DNA of 64,000 bases, from contig NZ_JAAQOM010000002.1 in NCBI RefSeq assembly GCF_011682055.1, forward strand, positions 434,001-498,000, read 5' to 3'. The first letter of the stretch is position 1; each line of letters begins with the position of its first letter. Of this stretch, positions 17,342 through 26,490 are shown piece after piece. The stretch is from Telluria antibiotica (GTDB lineage Bacteria; Pseudomonadota; Gammaproteobacteria; Burkholderiales; Burkholderiaceae_D). Under the pieces are notes generated by a model. That model saw only the letters and a program-made list of their open reading frames with translations, ran no database searches and was not told the origin of the DNA. The translations under genes and the position numbers were made by a program.

Positions 17342-17374
17342 GGGAATAAACGACGGGCCGCCGCGGTATACACG
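17342..17374 (+). promoter_or_regulatory. putative ECF promoter for the phosphoesterase/cupredoxin operon
   Basis: GGGAATAAA (17342-17350), 15 bases, then GTATACACG (17366-17374). It mirrors the element at 17284-17316 on the other strand. A third, incomplete copy (GGGATAAA on the minus strand, 17336-17329) lies between them, so the region also forms an inverted repeat. The start codon at 17413 is 39 bases downstream. Confidence 0.7.
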
Positions 17375-17412
17375 CCAACGATCGCGTGATCGTGACACAT
17401 GGAGGCGGGATC

Positions 17413-18306
17413 ATGAAGCAGACTATCGACAGGCGCACTTTCCTCGGCCTTGCCGGACTGGCCGGCGTGGCATGCGCATCGGGCCTCGCGGGCTGCGCGA
17501 GCGTACCGGGCACGAACCCGGACTTTTATTTCGTCCAGCTCTCCGACGCCCACTGGGGCTTCGAGGGGCCGCCGAACCCGGACGCACGGGGCACCCTGCC
17601 GAAGGCGGTGGCGGCCGTGAACGCGCTCGAGCCGCCGCCCGATTTCATCGTCTTCACGGGCGACCTCACGCACACGACGGACGACCCGGCCGAGCGGCGC
17701 CGGCGGATGGGCGAATTCAAGACCATCGTGGCCGGCCTGCGCGTGCGGGACGTCCGTTTCATGCCGGGCGAACACGACGCGTCGCTCGACCACGGCGCGG
17801 CGTTCCAGGAATTCTTCGGCAGCACGCACTACACCTTCGACCACAAGGGCGTGCATTTCATCGTGCTGGACAACGTATCGGACCCCGCGGGGAAGATCGG
17901 CGACGCGCAGCTCGCGTGGCTCGCCGCGGACCTCGCCAAGACCGCCCCCGCGCGCCCGATCGTCGTGTTCACCCACCGTCCGCTGTTCGACCTGTATCCG
18001 CAATGGGATTGGGCGACGCGCGATGGCGCGGCGGCAGTCGACCTCTTGATGCCGCATCCGCACGTCACGGTCTTCTACGGCCACATCCACCAGGAAAACC
18101 ACCATATGACGGGCCATATCGCGCACCACGCGGCGCGCTCGTTGATCTTTCCGCTGCCCGCGCCGGGATCGCAACCGAAGCGCACGCCCGTCCCGTGGGA
18201 CGACGCGCATCCGTACCGGGGCCTCGGCTACCGCGAGGTCGAGGCGCGGCATCGCGGCGAGGACTATGCGCTGCAGGAACTGCCCGTCACGCGAGGTGCA
18301 TCATGA
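17413..18306 (+). CDS. Tat-exported metallophosphoesterase (calcineurin-like)
   Basis: A 297-residue protein with a twin-arginine signal (DRRTFLGLAG), hydrophobic stretch and a GCAS motif that could be a lipobox or cleavage site. The mature part has the metallophosphoesterase motifs in order: DAHW, GDLTH, GEHD, then later THRP and GHIHQENHH, which supply the two-metal ligands. The third motif reads GEHD instead of the usual GNHD. It should act in the periplasm or at the outer face of the inner membrane; the substrate is unknown. The start is the ATG at 17413 behind GGAGGCGG. It is coupled (ATGA) to the cupredoxin gene and sits behind the putative ECF promoter, so both are probably targets of the sigma factor. 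Confidence 0.88.
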   Translation: MKQTIDRRTFLGLAGLAGVACASGLAGCASVPGTNPDFYFVQLSDAHWGFEGPPNPDARGTLPKAVAAVNALEPPPDFIVFTGDLTHTTDDPAERRRRMGEFKTIVAGLRVRDVRFMPGEHDASLDHGAAFQEFFGSTHYTFDHKGVHFIVLDNVSDPAGKIGDAQLAWLAADLAKTAPARPIVVFTHRPLFDLYPQWDWATRDGAAAVDLLMPHPHVTVFYGHIHQENHHMTGHIAHHAARSLIFPLPAPGSQPKRTPVPWDDAHPYRGLGYREVEARHRGEDYALQELPVTRGAS

Positions 18307-18662
18307 CCCCCGACGTACGCAGGCGCCTGCTCCTCGTCGCCGCGGCGGCCGGCGCCTGCGGCATGCTGGCGCCGGCGCTGGCGACGCCGCCCCGCGTCAT
18401 CCAGGTGCGCGCCCGGCGCTTCGTGTTCGAACCCGCCACCATCCACGTCGCGCGCGGCGAAGCCGTCGTCTTCGAGTTCACGTCGCTGGACGTCCCCATG
18501 GGCTTCAACCTGCCGGACTTCGGCGTACGCAGCGACATCATGCCCGGCGCGACGTCGCGGCTTCCGCTCACGCCCGACAAGAGCGGCCAGTTCGCGTTCA
18601 GTTGCGACATCTTCTGCGGCTCGGGGCACGAAACGATGAGCGGTGTGCTGGTCGTCAGCTGA
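18303..18662 (+). CDS. secreted CuA-like cupredoxin-fold protein
   Basis: A 119-residue protein with an N-terminal signal sequence (VRRRLLLVAAAAGACG) and one cupredoxin domain. Near the C-terminus CDIFCGSGHETM reproduces the CuA ligand pattern of cytochrome oxidase subunit II (C-x3-C-x3-H-x2-M). The usual first histidine of the CuA site would fall in the DVPMGFNLP segment, where a methionine stands instead. The protein therefore probably binds copper, but in a changed site. It overlaps the phosphoesterase gene (ATGA) and shares its promoter. Roles in periplasmic electron transfer or copper handling are possible. Confidence 0.82.
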   Translation: MTPDVRRRLLLVAAAAGACGMLAPALATPPRVIQVRARRFVFEPATIHVARGEAVVFEFTSLDVPMGFNLPDFGVRSDIMPGATSRLPLTPDKSGQFAFSCDIFCGSGHETMSGVLVVS

Positions 18663-18687
18663 ATGTCCGATCGGCGCCGCAAGGCGG

Positions 18688-20088
18688 TCAGACGACAGCG
18701 GCACTGAACGACTCGGGCCGTCCCGCAAGCAGCTGAGACAGCCGTTGCAGCCCTGCCCGCAAGCCGCCACGGTCCTTGATGCTGCCCAAGGAAATCCGGA
18801 TCGCATTCACGGATCCGGCGCCGGTCGCGAAGGCCTCCGCCGGCGTGACCGCGATGCCTTCGCCCTCGGCCGCACGCGCCAGTTGCGCAGACGTCCAATA
18901 CGCCGGCAGCTCGATCCATACATGCAGGCCGTCGCCGGCGCCGCCGTACCGCCCCGCCAGGATGTCGCGCGCCATCCGGTGACGCAGGCGCGCCTCCTTG
19001 CGTACGCCCTCCAGCAATCCGTCGGCGGAACCGTCGAGGATCCACTGCGTGGCAAGTGCCGCCGTCAAAGGTGCGACCATCAGCGCGAATGACCTGAGCG
19101 CGGCCAGGAAACGCTCGCGTTCGTGCAAGTCGCGCACGAGCACGAACGCGACGCGCAGGCCGGGCGTCAGGCATTTCGACAAGGTCGAGACGTAGACCAC
19201 CCGTTCCGGGGCAAACGTGGCAATCGGTGGTGGTGGCGCTTCGGCGAGGAGCCAGTAGGGATCGTCCTCGACGATGCGCACGTTGCAGCGCCGCGCGATG
19301 CCGGCGAGCTCCTTGCGCCGGCGTTCCGGCATGGTGACGGTGGTCGGATTCTGCAACGTCGGATTGAGATAGACCAGCCCGGGCTTGTGCCGCCGGCACG
19401 CTTCCTCGAGCATGTCCGGCACCATCCCGTGCTTGTCCGCTGCCACCGCAATGACGTGCCGGCCGAACTGCGTGGCCGCGGCACGCAGGCCGGGATACGT
19501 CACCGGCTCCGCCAGGATGACGTCGCCCGGCTGCGTCAGCGCGAGAATCGATGCGGCGATCGCCGCCTGCGCCCCCGGACAGACAACGACCTGCCGAGCG
19601 TCCAGTTGCCCATACATCGGTGCGAGCCATCGGGCGCCGGCCTTGCGGTCGGCGTCGCTGCCTCCGCCCAGGTGGTAAGTCATCAGCAAGTCATTGTCCG
19701 CCCCCATCAGGACTTGCGACAAACCTTGTTGCAACATGTCGTCGAAGTCCACGCCGTCCGGCGGTGGCGGCGTGTTCATGCTCAGGTCCAGGACCGACGT
19801 GAACTCGACTTTCGGCGCCGCGACATACGTCCCCCGGGCGCCGCGGCCTTCCAGCAGGTTGCGGCGCCTGGCCTCGTCGTAGGCGCGCGTGACCGTCGTC
19901 AGGTCGACGTCCAGCTGCGCCGCCAACTGGCGCTGCGGCGGCAGACGGTCCCCCGGTTTCAGCAATCCTTCCACCACCGCCGCCTGCAACGCATCCGCAA
20001 TCTGCAGGAAGCGTGGCCCGCGGTGCGCGGCCAGTCGGGGCAACCACAGCGGCAGATGTTCATCTTGTATGGTTTTGAACTGGGACAT
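18688..20088 (-). CDS. MocR/PdxR-type transcriptional regulator (GntR wHTH fused to aminotransferase fold)
   Basis: A 466-residue chimera. An N-terminal winged helix of the GntR type spans about 15-85 (ADALQAAVVEGLLKPGDRLPP, then LDVDLTTVTRAYDEA). A fold-type I aminotransferase domain follows (about 110-466) with a PLP lysine in VSTLSKCLTPGLRVAF. MocR proteins use PLP as an effector and do not normally catalyse transamination. They usually control neighbouring vitamin B6, amino acid or transporter genes. The nearest divergent gene here is a small membrane protein at 20223. The start is the ATG at 20088; the ribosome site is weak, and a longer form cannot be excluded. Confidence 0.88.
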   Translation of the reverse strand: MSQFKTIQDEHLPLWLPRLAAHRGPRFLQIADALQAAVVEGLLKPGDRLPPQRQLAAQLDVDLTTVTRAYDEARRRNLLEGRGARGTYVAAPKVEFTSVLDLSMNTPPPPDGVDFDDMLQQGLSQVLMGADNDLLMTYHLGGGSDADRKAGARWLAPMYGQLDARQVVVCPGAQAAIAASILALTQPGDVILAEPVTYPGLRAAATQFGRHVIAVAADKHGMVPDMLEEACRRHKPGLVYLNPTLQNPTTVTMPERRRKELAGIARRCNVRIVEDDPYWLLAEAPPPPIATFAPERVVYVSTLSKCLTPGLRVAFVLVRDLHERERFLAALRSFALMVAPLTAALATQWILDGSADGLLEGVRKEARLRHRMARDILAGRYGGAGDGLHVWIELPAYWTSAQLARAAEGEGIAVTPAEAFATGAGSVNAIRISLGSIKDRGGLRAGLQRLSQLLAGRPESFSAAVV

Positions 20089-20222
20089 TTTGTCTCGATG
20101 TATGGAAATTGCTTCTGGGTAGAATGCCTCAGAACGTGCAGCAACACCATCCTCGCATGGCAGCCAGCCGGTGGGCCGCACGATCGTCAATGTCGAGTCA
20201 TCACCTGGAAATACGCACAAAC

Positions 20223-20459
20223 ATGGACTGGTTTCCCATCGTCTTCGGTACGTTCAAGGGTCTCGTGCTGGTCACGGGTATGTTCTTCGCCGTCAAATGG
20301 CATTACGACCAAGGAAAGAAGGGCAAGGTACGGGAGATGCGCGCGGTGCTGCGCGCGGCCGGTATGGTGACGGCAGTGTTCATGCTTGCGCTCGTCGGCC
20401 TGGTGTTCGTCACCTTCGCGCTGGGCAGAACGCTCGGCATGGACTTGTCGTTCTCCTGA
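20223..20459 (+). CDS. small two-helix membrane protein
   Basis: A 78-residue protein with two hydrophobic segments (about 5-23 and 47-70) joined by a basic loop rich in Lys and Arg (DQGKKGKVREM). I do not recognise a family. It is divergent from the MocR regulator at 20088, which makes it a candidate target of that regulator. No strong ribosome site stands before the ATG. It is open, composed sensibly and confined to a gap otherwise without a gene, so I accept it with moderate confidence. Confidence 0.6.
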   Translation: MDWFPIVFGTFKGLVLVTGMFFAVKWHYDQGKKGKVREMRAVLRAAGMVTAVFMLALVGLVFVTFALGRTLGMDLSFS

Positions 20460-20491
20460 TTCGCCCGGCATCCCGTGCGCGGCAAGGCGGG

Positions 20492-21811
20492 CTACCCCGC
20501 CGTCCCCGCCGCCTCCGCGCCGATGTCGATATCCTCCAGCCGCGTGCCTTTCGTCTCGACGAAGTAGCGCGACACGACGAACAGCTGCGCGAGCATCGCC
20601 AGCGCGAACAGGACGAACGGCAGTCCGGTCGAATGCGCGGCCATCGTCGGGAACACGCCGGCGACGATGGCGTCCATCAGCCAATGCGTCGACGCACCCA
20701 GGCTCTGGCCGCGCGCCCTCACCTCGGTCGGGAATATCTCGGCGATGTACACCCAGATCACGGCGCCCTGCGAGAACGCGAACGCCGCGATGAACAGGAT
20801 CAGGGCCCACAGGAGCATGTCCCGGTGCGTGCCGCTCCACTGGATCCAGGCCGTCGCCGCCAGCGCGACGACCATCCCGACCGACCCCACCATCAGCAGC
20901 GTCTTGCGTCCCACGCGGTCGATGACGGTCAGCGCCAGCAGCGTGAACGCCAGGTTCGTCGCGCCGATCATCACCGATTGCAGGTCGGCCGACATCTTGC
21001 CGAAACCGGCGGCGGCGAAGATGTCGTTCGCGTAGTAGAGAATCGCGTTGATGCCCGACAGCTGGTTGAACGCCGCGATCGCGAACGCCAGCAGCATCGG
21101 CTTGCGGTAGCGGCGCCACGACAGCGTCGAACCGGCGGCCATGTGGCCGCGCGCGTAGCTGGCCAGTTCGCCGGCGACGTCGGCGGCGCCGATGTCGCGC
21201 AGTACCTGCTCCGCCTCGCCCGCCCTGCCCTTGGCCGCCAGCCAGCGGGGGCTGTTGGGAATGACGAACAACAGGCCGAACAACAGCAGCGACGGCAGCC
21301 CCGCCACGCCGAACTTCCAGCGCCATTCGTCGGGGCCCAGTGCCGCCAGGCCCACGAGGTAATTGCTCAGGTACGCGACGAGGATGCCGAGCACGATGTT
21401 GAACTGGAACGCACCGACCAGCATGCCGCGCCGGCGGGCGGGTGCGATCTCCGCCAAGTAGATCGGCGCCAGCACCGACGACGCGCCGATGGCGATCCCG
21501 CCCAGCACCCTGGCGGCGATCAACACCGCAAGGGTGGGCGCGAACAGGCAGCCCAGCGCCGACACCACGTACAGCGCGGCGATGGCGCGCAGGCAGTTAC
21601 GCGCGCCGAAGCGGTCTCCCGGCCGCCCCGCGAACAGGGCACCCAGCAAGGTGCCCCACAGCGCGCTCGACACCGTCATGCCGAGGCCTCCGGGATCGAG
21701 CTGGAATGCCTGCGTGAGTCCTTGCGTCGTACCGGCGATGACCGCCGTGTCGAACCCGAACAACAATCCCGCCAGGCCACCGACCAGCGTTCCTTTGACA
21801 AGCGTATTCAT
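20492..21811 (-). CDS. MFS sugar transporter (sugar porter family)
   Basis: A 439-residue inner-membrane transporter with 12 predicted helices. It has sugar-porter signatures: GFDTAVIAG near the N-terminus, DRFGAR in the first loop, RVLGGIAIG and PIYLAEIAPARRRG before the centre, and QLSGINAILYY in helix 7. The C-terminal half has VETKGTRLEDI, the PETKG-type motif. It overlaps the preceding GH32 gene (ATGA at 21811-21808), so it should import the sugar released by that enzyme or sucrose itself. It is the last gene of the TonB receptor unit. Proton symport is assumed from the family. Confidence 0.9.
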   Translation of the reverse strand: MNTLVKGTLVGGLAGLLFGFDTAVIAGTTQGLTQAFQLDPGGLGMTVSSALWGTLLGALFAGRPGDRFGARNCLRAIAALYVVSALGCLFAPTLAVLIAARVLGGIAIGASSVLAPIYLAEIAPARRRGMLVGAFQFNIVLGILVAYLSNYLVGLAALGPDEWRWKFGVAGLPSLLLFGLLFVIPNSPRWLAAKGRAGEAEQVLRDIGAADVAGELASYARGHMAAGSTLSWRRYRKPMLLAFAIAAFNQLSGINAILYYANDIFAAAGFGKMSADLQSVMIGATNLAFTLLALTVIDRVGRKTLLMVGSVGMVVALAATAWIQWSGTHRDMLLWALILFIAAFAFSQGAVIWVYIAEIFPTEVRARGQSLGASTHWLMDAIVAGVFPTMAAHSTGLPFVLFALAMLAQLFVVSRYFVETKGTRLEDIDIGAEAAGTAG

Positions 21812-23442
21812 TGCACATCCTTCCAGATCGAATTCAAGGACCAGACGTCGAGGTCACGCACGGCGGCGTCGCCGTCCACGCCGAACAGGCTGACCGCGGC
21901 CGGCCCCGGTGGCGGAAACACCTGATCGGTCAGCACCGTGTCGCCCGCGCCGGCGAACACCGTCACCGAGCCGCGGTCGACGAGGATACGCAGCGGCAGC
22001 TCCGCGTCACGCAGGACGACGGGCGCCGCATGCCGGGCCGCGAACTGTGGATGAAAACGCGCATCGCCCGCATGCGTGCGGTCCACGTACACGGCGCGCT
22101 GCGCGGCGTCGTAGCCGATCTCGGTGTACGCCGACGTGCCGGCCGTCCCCAGGCGGATGCCGGAGCGGGCCGCGGTGCCCGGCTGCAGGCGCATCCGCAC
22201 TTCCAGCGGCGCGTTCGCGGCGCCGTTCAGCGACACGGCCTGCACGCCCGGCGCGATGGCGCGCGCCGGTACACTGTACAGCAGGCCGCTGCGCAGTGCC
22301 TGTACTTGCGCGAGCGGCTGCTGCACGAGCTTGACCTGGCCGTCCAGGGTGCGCAGGCCCAGTTCGCGCGGCAGCGACTGGGCGCTGCGCCACGGGGCCG
22401 TCGGTACGGTGCCCGCGTACTGCCAGTTGTTCATCCAGCCCACCAGCAGGCGGCGGTTGCCCGGCGCATCGTTGTACGTCACGCCGGCGTAGAAGTCGGC
22501 GCCGTAGTCGAGCCATCGGACGTCGTCGGACGCGACGTTGCGGTCGCGGGTGAAGGTCTTGCCGTCGAAGTCGCCGACGAAGTACTGCATGCCCGATCCG
22601 CCGGCCGGCCCGCCGGGATTGATGCTGACGATGAGGACCCACCGGCGGCGCGCGGGGTCGCCGTCGACGGGGAGCTCGACGAGGTCGGGACATTCCCACA
22701 CGCCGCCGGCCGCGCCGGCCGGGCCGAATTCGCCCGTCCACTCCCAGTGGATCAGGTCGCGCGAGCTGTAGAACAGGGCCTTGTGCTGCTGCGCCACCAC
22801 GGTCGCCAATACCCACTTGTGTTCCGGCTCGTACCAGAACACCTTCGGATCGCGGAACTCGCGGTACTCGGCCGCGTAGGGCCCCGGCGGTGCCGGAATC
22901 ACGGGGTTGCCGGCGTACTGCGTCCATGTGCGGCCGCGATCGAGGCTGACCGCGAGCGACTGCGCCTGCGTCCCCGCGCGAATCTGCTGGCCGTTCAGCG
23001 TGCGCGCCTGCGGGAACACGGCCGTGTACATGGCGACCATGGCCGGATTGCCCGGCTGGCCGAAGCCGCTGGTATTCGCATGGTCGACGACCGCGCTGCC
23101 GGAAAAGAACATCTGGGTGATCTCGCCCCTGGCGTCCTTTTCGACCGGCAGCGCGAGGGGCAGCTCGGTCCAGTGCAGCAGGTCGGCACTGACCGCGTGG
23201 CCCCAGGACATGTCGCCCCAGGTGTCCTTGTTCGGATTGTATTGGTAGAACAGGTGGTATTCGCCGTCGTGGTACACGAGGCCGTTCGGGTCGTTCATCC
23301 AGTTGCGCTGCGGAGAAAACGACAGCTGTGGACGAAAGGGTTCGTCATGGACCGGCGCGGGGTCGTGCGGCCCGCTGGCACAACCGGCGGACAGCAGCGC
23401 CGCGCCGATGGTCAGGAGAGGTAGTCGGGATATCAAAGCCAC
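21808..23442 (-). CDS. GH32 fructan hydrolase (levanase/invertase type), lipoprotein
   Basis: A 544-residue enzyme of glycoside hydrolase family 32. The N-terminus is a lipoprotein signal with lipobox LSAGC (C21). The catalytic triad is intact: D51 in WMNDPNG (nucleophile), D198 in the RDP motif (transition-state stabiliser) and E250 in WECPD (acid/base). A C-terminal beta-sandwich follows the five-bladed propeller. It should cleave beta-fructosides such as sucrose, levan or inulin at the cell surface or in the periplasm. I chose the GTG at 23442 because AAGGAA lies just before it; an ATG at 23481 would add 13 residues and spoil the signal peptide. It follows the TonB receptor gene and overlaps the MFS gene. 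Confidence 0.9.
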   Translation of the reverse strand: MALISRLPLLTIGAALLSAGCASGPHDPAPVHDEPFRPQLSFSPQRNWMNDPNGLVYHDGEYHLFYQYNPNKDTWGDMSWGHAVSADLLHWTELPLALPVEKDARGEITQMFFSGSAVVDHANTSGFGQPGNPAMVAMYTAVFPQARTLNGQQIRAGTQAQSLAVSLDRGRTWTQYAGNPVIPAPPGPYAAEYREFRDPKVFWYEPEHKWVLATVVAQQHKALFYSSRDLIHWEWTGEFGPAGAAGGVWECPDLVELPVDGDPARRRWVLIVSINPGGPAGGSGMQYFVGDFDGKTFTRDRNVASDDVRWLDYGADFYAGVTYNDAPGNRRLLVGWMNNWQYAGTVPTAPWRSAQSLPRELGLRTLDGQVKLVQQPLAQVQALRSGLLYSVPARAIAPGVQAVSLNGAANAPLEVRMRLQPGTAARSGIRLGTAGTSAYTEIGYDAAQRAVYVDRTHAGDARFHPQFAARHAAPVVLRDAELPLRILVDRGSVTVFAGAGDTVLTDQVFPPPGPAAVSLFGVDGDAAVRDLDVWSLNSIWKDVQ

Positions 23443-23531
23443 GGAAGTTTCCTTGTTGTTGTCGGAGATGGGCAGGCGCACGCCGGCCGGGCCGGCGGCC
23501 TGCCCAGGTTCGTCGTCGGTTGATCGGCGCG

Positions 23532-26384
23532 TCAGAAGCGGTACGTGAGGCTGGCGCGGATCGTGCGGCCGAACAGCGGTCGCGCGACACCCCGGTTGCG
23601 GCTACCATCCGGCGACAGCAGATCGAGGAACAGAGGATCGCCTTCCGTGAACGACAGCTGGTTCGTCAGGTTGGCCACGTGGAGCTGGGCCATCCAGCGG
23701 GACGAGATCTGGTACTGCGCGCCCGCGTTGATGATGTGGTACGCGGGCAGCAAGGTCACGTTGGTATCGGTGGCCTCCGAGAAGCGGTCGCCCACGTACT
23801 GGTATTGCCCGTACACGGTCAGCGGAATGCCCGTCGCCGCCAGCAGGTCGTACGAAGGCTGGACGTTGGCCATGATCTTCGCGAGGCGGCGTGGACGGCG
23901 GCCGTCTTCGCTGACCTGCACGTAGTGGTAGCCCGTGATCACGCCCTGCGCGTCCTTGTCTTCCTGCGTGAACTGGTAGCGCGCGCCTTCGATCTTCGGG
24001 TTCTGCGCCACGATGCTGCCCTTCAGCTCCAGGCCGTCGATCATATGCGGACGGAAGGTCAGCTCGATCTCGGTGCCGACGTTGCGCACGCCGCGCTTGT
24101 ACAACTGGGCCACGTCGGGGCACGAGTTGATCTGCGTGACCCCGCCCACCGTGGAACACGCGGACGACTGGATGTCCTTGTACACGTTCACGGCGCCGCG
24201 CGGCGAGAACTTGTTGAAGAACAGGGCGACGGACGCGCCGAACTCGCGGGTCAGATAGCGCACGCCCGTTTCGTACTGCCGGATGTGCTCGACGGCGCTG
24301 AGCTCGACGGGCTTGCCGTTGACCACCACGGCAGCCGCCGTGCTCAGGTTGTTGAGGTCCTCGAGGCTCGGCAGGCGGAACGAGTACGAGGCCAGCGCGT
24401 ACACGGCGAGCGGCCGGCTGAAGCTGTAGTTGCCGCCCAGCGACCAGCCGATGCCGTGGTACGTCTTGTTCAGCAGGTTCGGCTGGCCGGGGAACAGGAT
24501 CTCGTTGTCCGCGGCGGTATCCTGGGTCGAGCCCACCGCCACGCCGGCCGGCGTGACGTCGGTCGAAACGTTGCGGTCGCGGCGGTTGACGTTCGCGCGC
24601 ACGTCCTGCCAGCGCACGCCGCCATCGATCTTCAGCTTGCCCTGCAGCGTTTCCCAGTGGTCGAGCAGGTAGGCCGCGTGGCCGTCGGCCTTGATGTCGC
24701 TGACGAAGCCGAACCAGCCGGGCAGGATCGCGGCGCCCGTCGTCAGCGACGGGCCCACCTGGTTGCCGGCCGCATCGACCACCGTCAGGTCGGCCAGGCG
24801 CGAGCGCGCTGCCGTCTCCGACACGAGCAGGCTGGCCTGGAAATTCGGATCGTACGTATAACGGCTGCGGTACACGCCGAACGTGAGATCGTGCGTGCCC
24901 GCCGCCTTGAACGTCTGCTGGCCCTTCAGGTCGAGGATCGTGCTGGCCGCGTCCGTATTGGCGATGAACGGGATGAGGAAGTTCAGGTAGGACGTCGGCG
25001 CCACGCGCGTACCGTCGTTCAGGTAGGTGCCCGCGACGCCGACGCCCTTCGCATACTTGGCCACGAAGTCGGCGCGGCTGATGTTGGCGAAATCGGCGCA
25101 GGTGCCGCTCTTGAAGTAGCCGATCAGCTTGGCGTTGCCGAGGTTGCAGCTGAGCGCCGCGGCGTGTGCCGGCGAAATCACGTCGTTCTGGAAGCGCGCG
25201 TTCAGGAACGTCGAAGCCAGCGCCGTGTCGTTCCCCGTAAACACGGCGTTGAAGCCGCTGCTGCCGCCCGTGTGGCGCAGGCCGGCCGTCAGCTTCAGGC
25301 CCGAATCGAACTCGTGACCCAGCTTCAGCGTGAACATCTTGAAGTCCGGATGGATGCCGTCCGCCTGGTCGATGGTGCGGGTGCCGTATTCGCCGATCAT
25401 GTTGAAGCGGCGGTTGTAGGGCGACGCCGTCGTCCCGTGCGCGAAGTCGATGCCCAGCGGTTCGATGGAGTCCTGATTGAGCACGGTCGGGTGGTCCGGC
25501 GTGCCGGTCCGGGCGAGACGCGGCACGGAGATCGGGAGGTTCTGGTAGAACGCGGTCCGGTCGTTGATGGCGAGGGCGTCGACGCGCGCCGTCGTCCTGC
25601 GGTCGTCGCTCGTGTAGACGAGGTTGCCGCGGATCTGGCCGCCGCGGTCCGCCGTGTAGCCCGTATCGCGGATCCCCTTGCTCCTGCGGTAATAGCCGCC
25701 GACGGCGCCGGTCAGGTTGCGGCTCAAGGGGCCCGACACGAAGGCGTCCTGGCGCAGGAAGCCGTAATCCGCGTACTCGACCTTGTAACCGCCTTCGAGA
25801 TGGTCGCCGCCGGTGCGGGTGATGTGGTTGATGGTCGCACCGAGGCCGTTCGAATACAGGATGCCGCCCGGGCCACCCTTCACGGCCTCCACGCTTTCCG
25901 TCATCAGGTCGTCGCGCACGAACACGTCGTTGTTCAGGAACGGCGCTTCCGGTTCCTCGTACGCCGGCAGGCCGTCGATCAGCTGCGGCGCGAAGCGGAA
26001 GCCGCCGACCACGGGCAGCCCGCGCACCGTGATGTTGTTGCTGGCCTCGCCGGCCGTGCTGCCCTCCGCATAGATGCCCGGCAGGTTGCCCAGCAGGTCG
26101 GCGGTACTCATCGGCGCCAGGCGCTGGATGTCGTCGGCGCTCAGCGTGTTGATCGAGAACGTCGCGTTTTTCTTCGTGGTCGTCCGGGTCACGCCCGTCA
26201 CGATGACGACGTTGTTCGGCTCGTCGGCCTTGGATGCGGATTGCGTGGCCTGCGTGGCTTGCGTGCCGGCCGGCGGCTGGTCCGGCGCGGCGCCGGCCTG
26301 CTGCTGGGCGAACGCGAGGGCGGGTGCCAGCGCGATGACGAGGGCGGCCGAGCGGCCGATATAGGGGGTGAGCGAGTAGCGCAT
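23532..26384 (-). CDS. TonB-dependent outer-membrane receptor (fructan/sucrose uptake)
   Basis: A 950-residue receptor with a signal peptide ending near ALAFAQQ, a Gln/Ala/Pro-rich linker, a plug domain (about 55-170, with VIVTGV near a TonB-box position and NITVRGLPVVGG) and a 22-strand type barrel ending in Y-R-F, the usual terminal phenylalanine. The ATG at 26384 follows AGGAGATTACCT. It leads a three-gene unit with GH32 and MFS genes, like the sux-type sucrose loci of Xanthomonas. No carboxypeptidase-like N-terminal extension or SusD partner is seen. A copy of the shared LacI operator lies 67-85 bases upstream. The substrate is inferred from the neighbours. Confidence 0.92.
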   Translation of the reverse strand: MRYSLTPYIGRSAALVIALAPALAFAQQQAGAAPDQPPAGTQATQATQSASKADEPNNVVIVTGVTRTTTKKNATFSINTLSADDIQRLAPMSTADLLGNLPGIYAEGSTAGEASNNITVRGLPVVGGFRFAPQLIDGLPAYEEPEAPFLNNDVFVRDDLMTESVEAVKGGPGGILYSNGLGATINHITRTGGDHLEGGYKVEYADYGFLRQDAFVSGPLSRNLTGAVGGYYRRSKGIRDTGYTADRGGQIRGNLVYTSDDRRTTARVDALAINDRTAFYQNLPISVPRLARTGTPDHPTVLNQDSIEPLGIDFAHGTTASPYNRRFNMIGEYGTRTIDQADGIHPDFKMFTLKLGHEFDSGLKLTAGLRHTGGSSGFNAVFTGNDTALASTFLNARFQNDVISPAHAAALSCNLGNAKLIGYFKSGTCADFANISRADFVAKYAKGVGVAGTYLNDGTRVAPTSYLNFLIPFIANTDAASTILDLKGQQTFKAAGTHDLTFGVYRSRYTYDPNFQASLLVSETAARSRLADLTVVDAAGNQVGPSLTTGAAILPGWFGFVSDIKADGHAAYLLDHWETLQGKLKIDGGVRWQDVRANVNRRDRNVSTDVTPAGVAVGSTQDTAADNEILFPGQPNLLNKTYHGIGWSLGGNYSFSRPLAVYALASYSFRLPSLEDLNNLSTAAAVVVNGKPVELSAVEHIRQYETGVRYLTREFGASVALFFNKFSPRGAVNVYKDIQSSACSTVGGVTQINSCPDVAQLYKRGVRNVGTEIELTFRPHMIDGLELKGSIVAQNPKIEGARYQFTQEDKDAQGVITGYHYVQVSEDGRRPRRLAKIMANVQPSYDLLAATGIPLTVYGQYQYVGDRFSEATDTNVTLLPAYHIINAGAQYQISSRWMAQLHVANLTNQLSFTEGDPLFLDLLSPDGSRNRGVARPLFGRTIRASLTYRF

Positions 26385-26450
26385 AGGTAATCTCCTGTTT
26401 GATATTGACTTCTTTGACTTCGTTTTTCCAGCTGCCCGTCTCGTGAACGG

Positions 26451-26469
26451 GATGTCCATCGTTGTCATT
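26451..26469 (-). promoter_or_regulatory. LacI-type operator, TonB receptor unit
   Basis: On the minus strand this reads AATGACAACGATGGACATC. The first half (AATGACAACG) equals one half of the AATGACAACGTTGTCATT palindrome known for LacI-family repressors such as NagR of Xanthomonas; the second half is degenerate. The same 19-base pattern occurs upstream of the LamG-GH32 unit and of lacI itself, and nowhere else that I noticed. Confidence 0.75.
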
Positions 26470-26490
26470 CCTTGTAAAAAATTAGACGGA

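Noticed and set aside
18690-20060. Aminotransferase activity for the MocR-type protein.
   Set aside because: The N-terminal GntR helix-turn-helix shows that it is a regulator; such proteins use PLP as effector, so I did not call it an enzyme.
23328-26390. A 1020-codon plus-strand open frame opposite the TonB receptor and part of GH32.
   Set aside because: Same cause: an antisense shadow with low-complexity composition and no recognisable motif.
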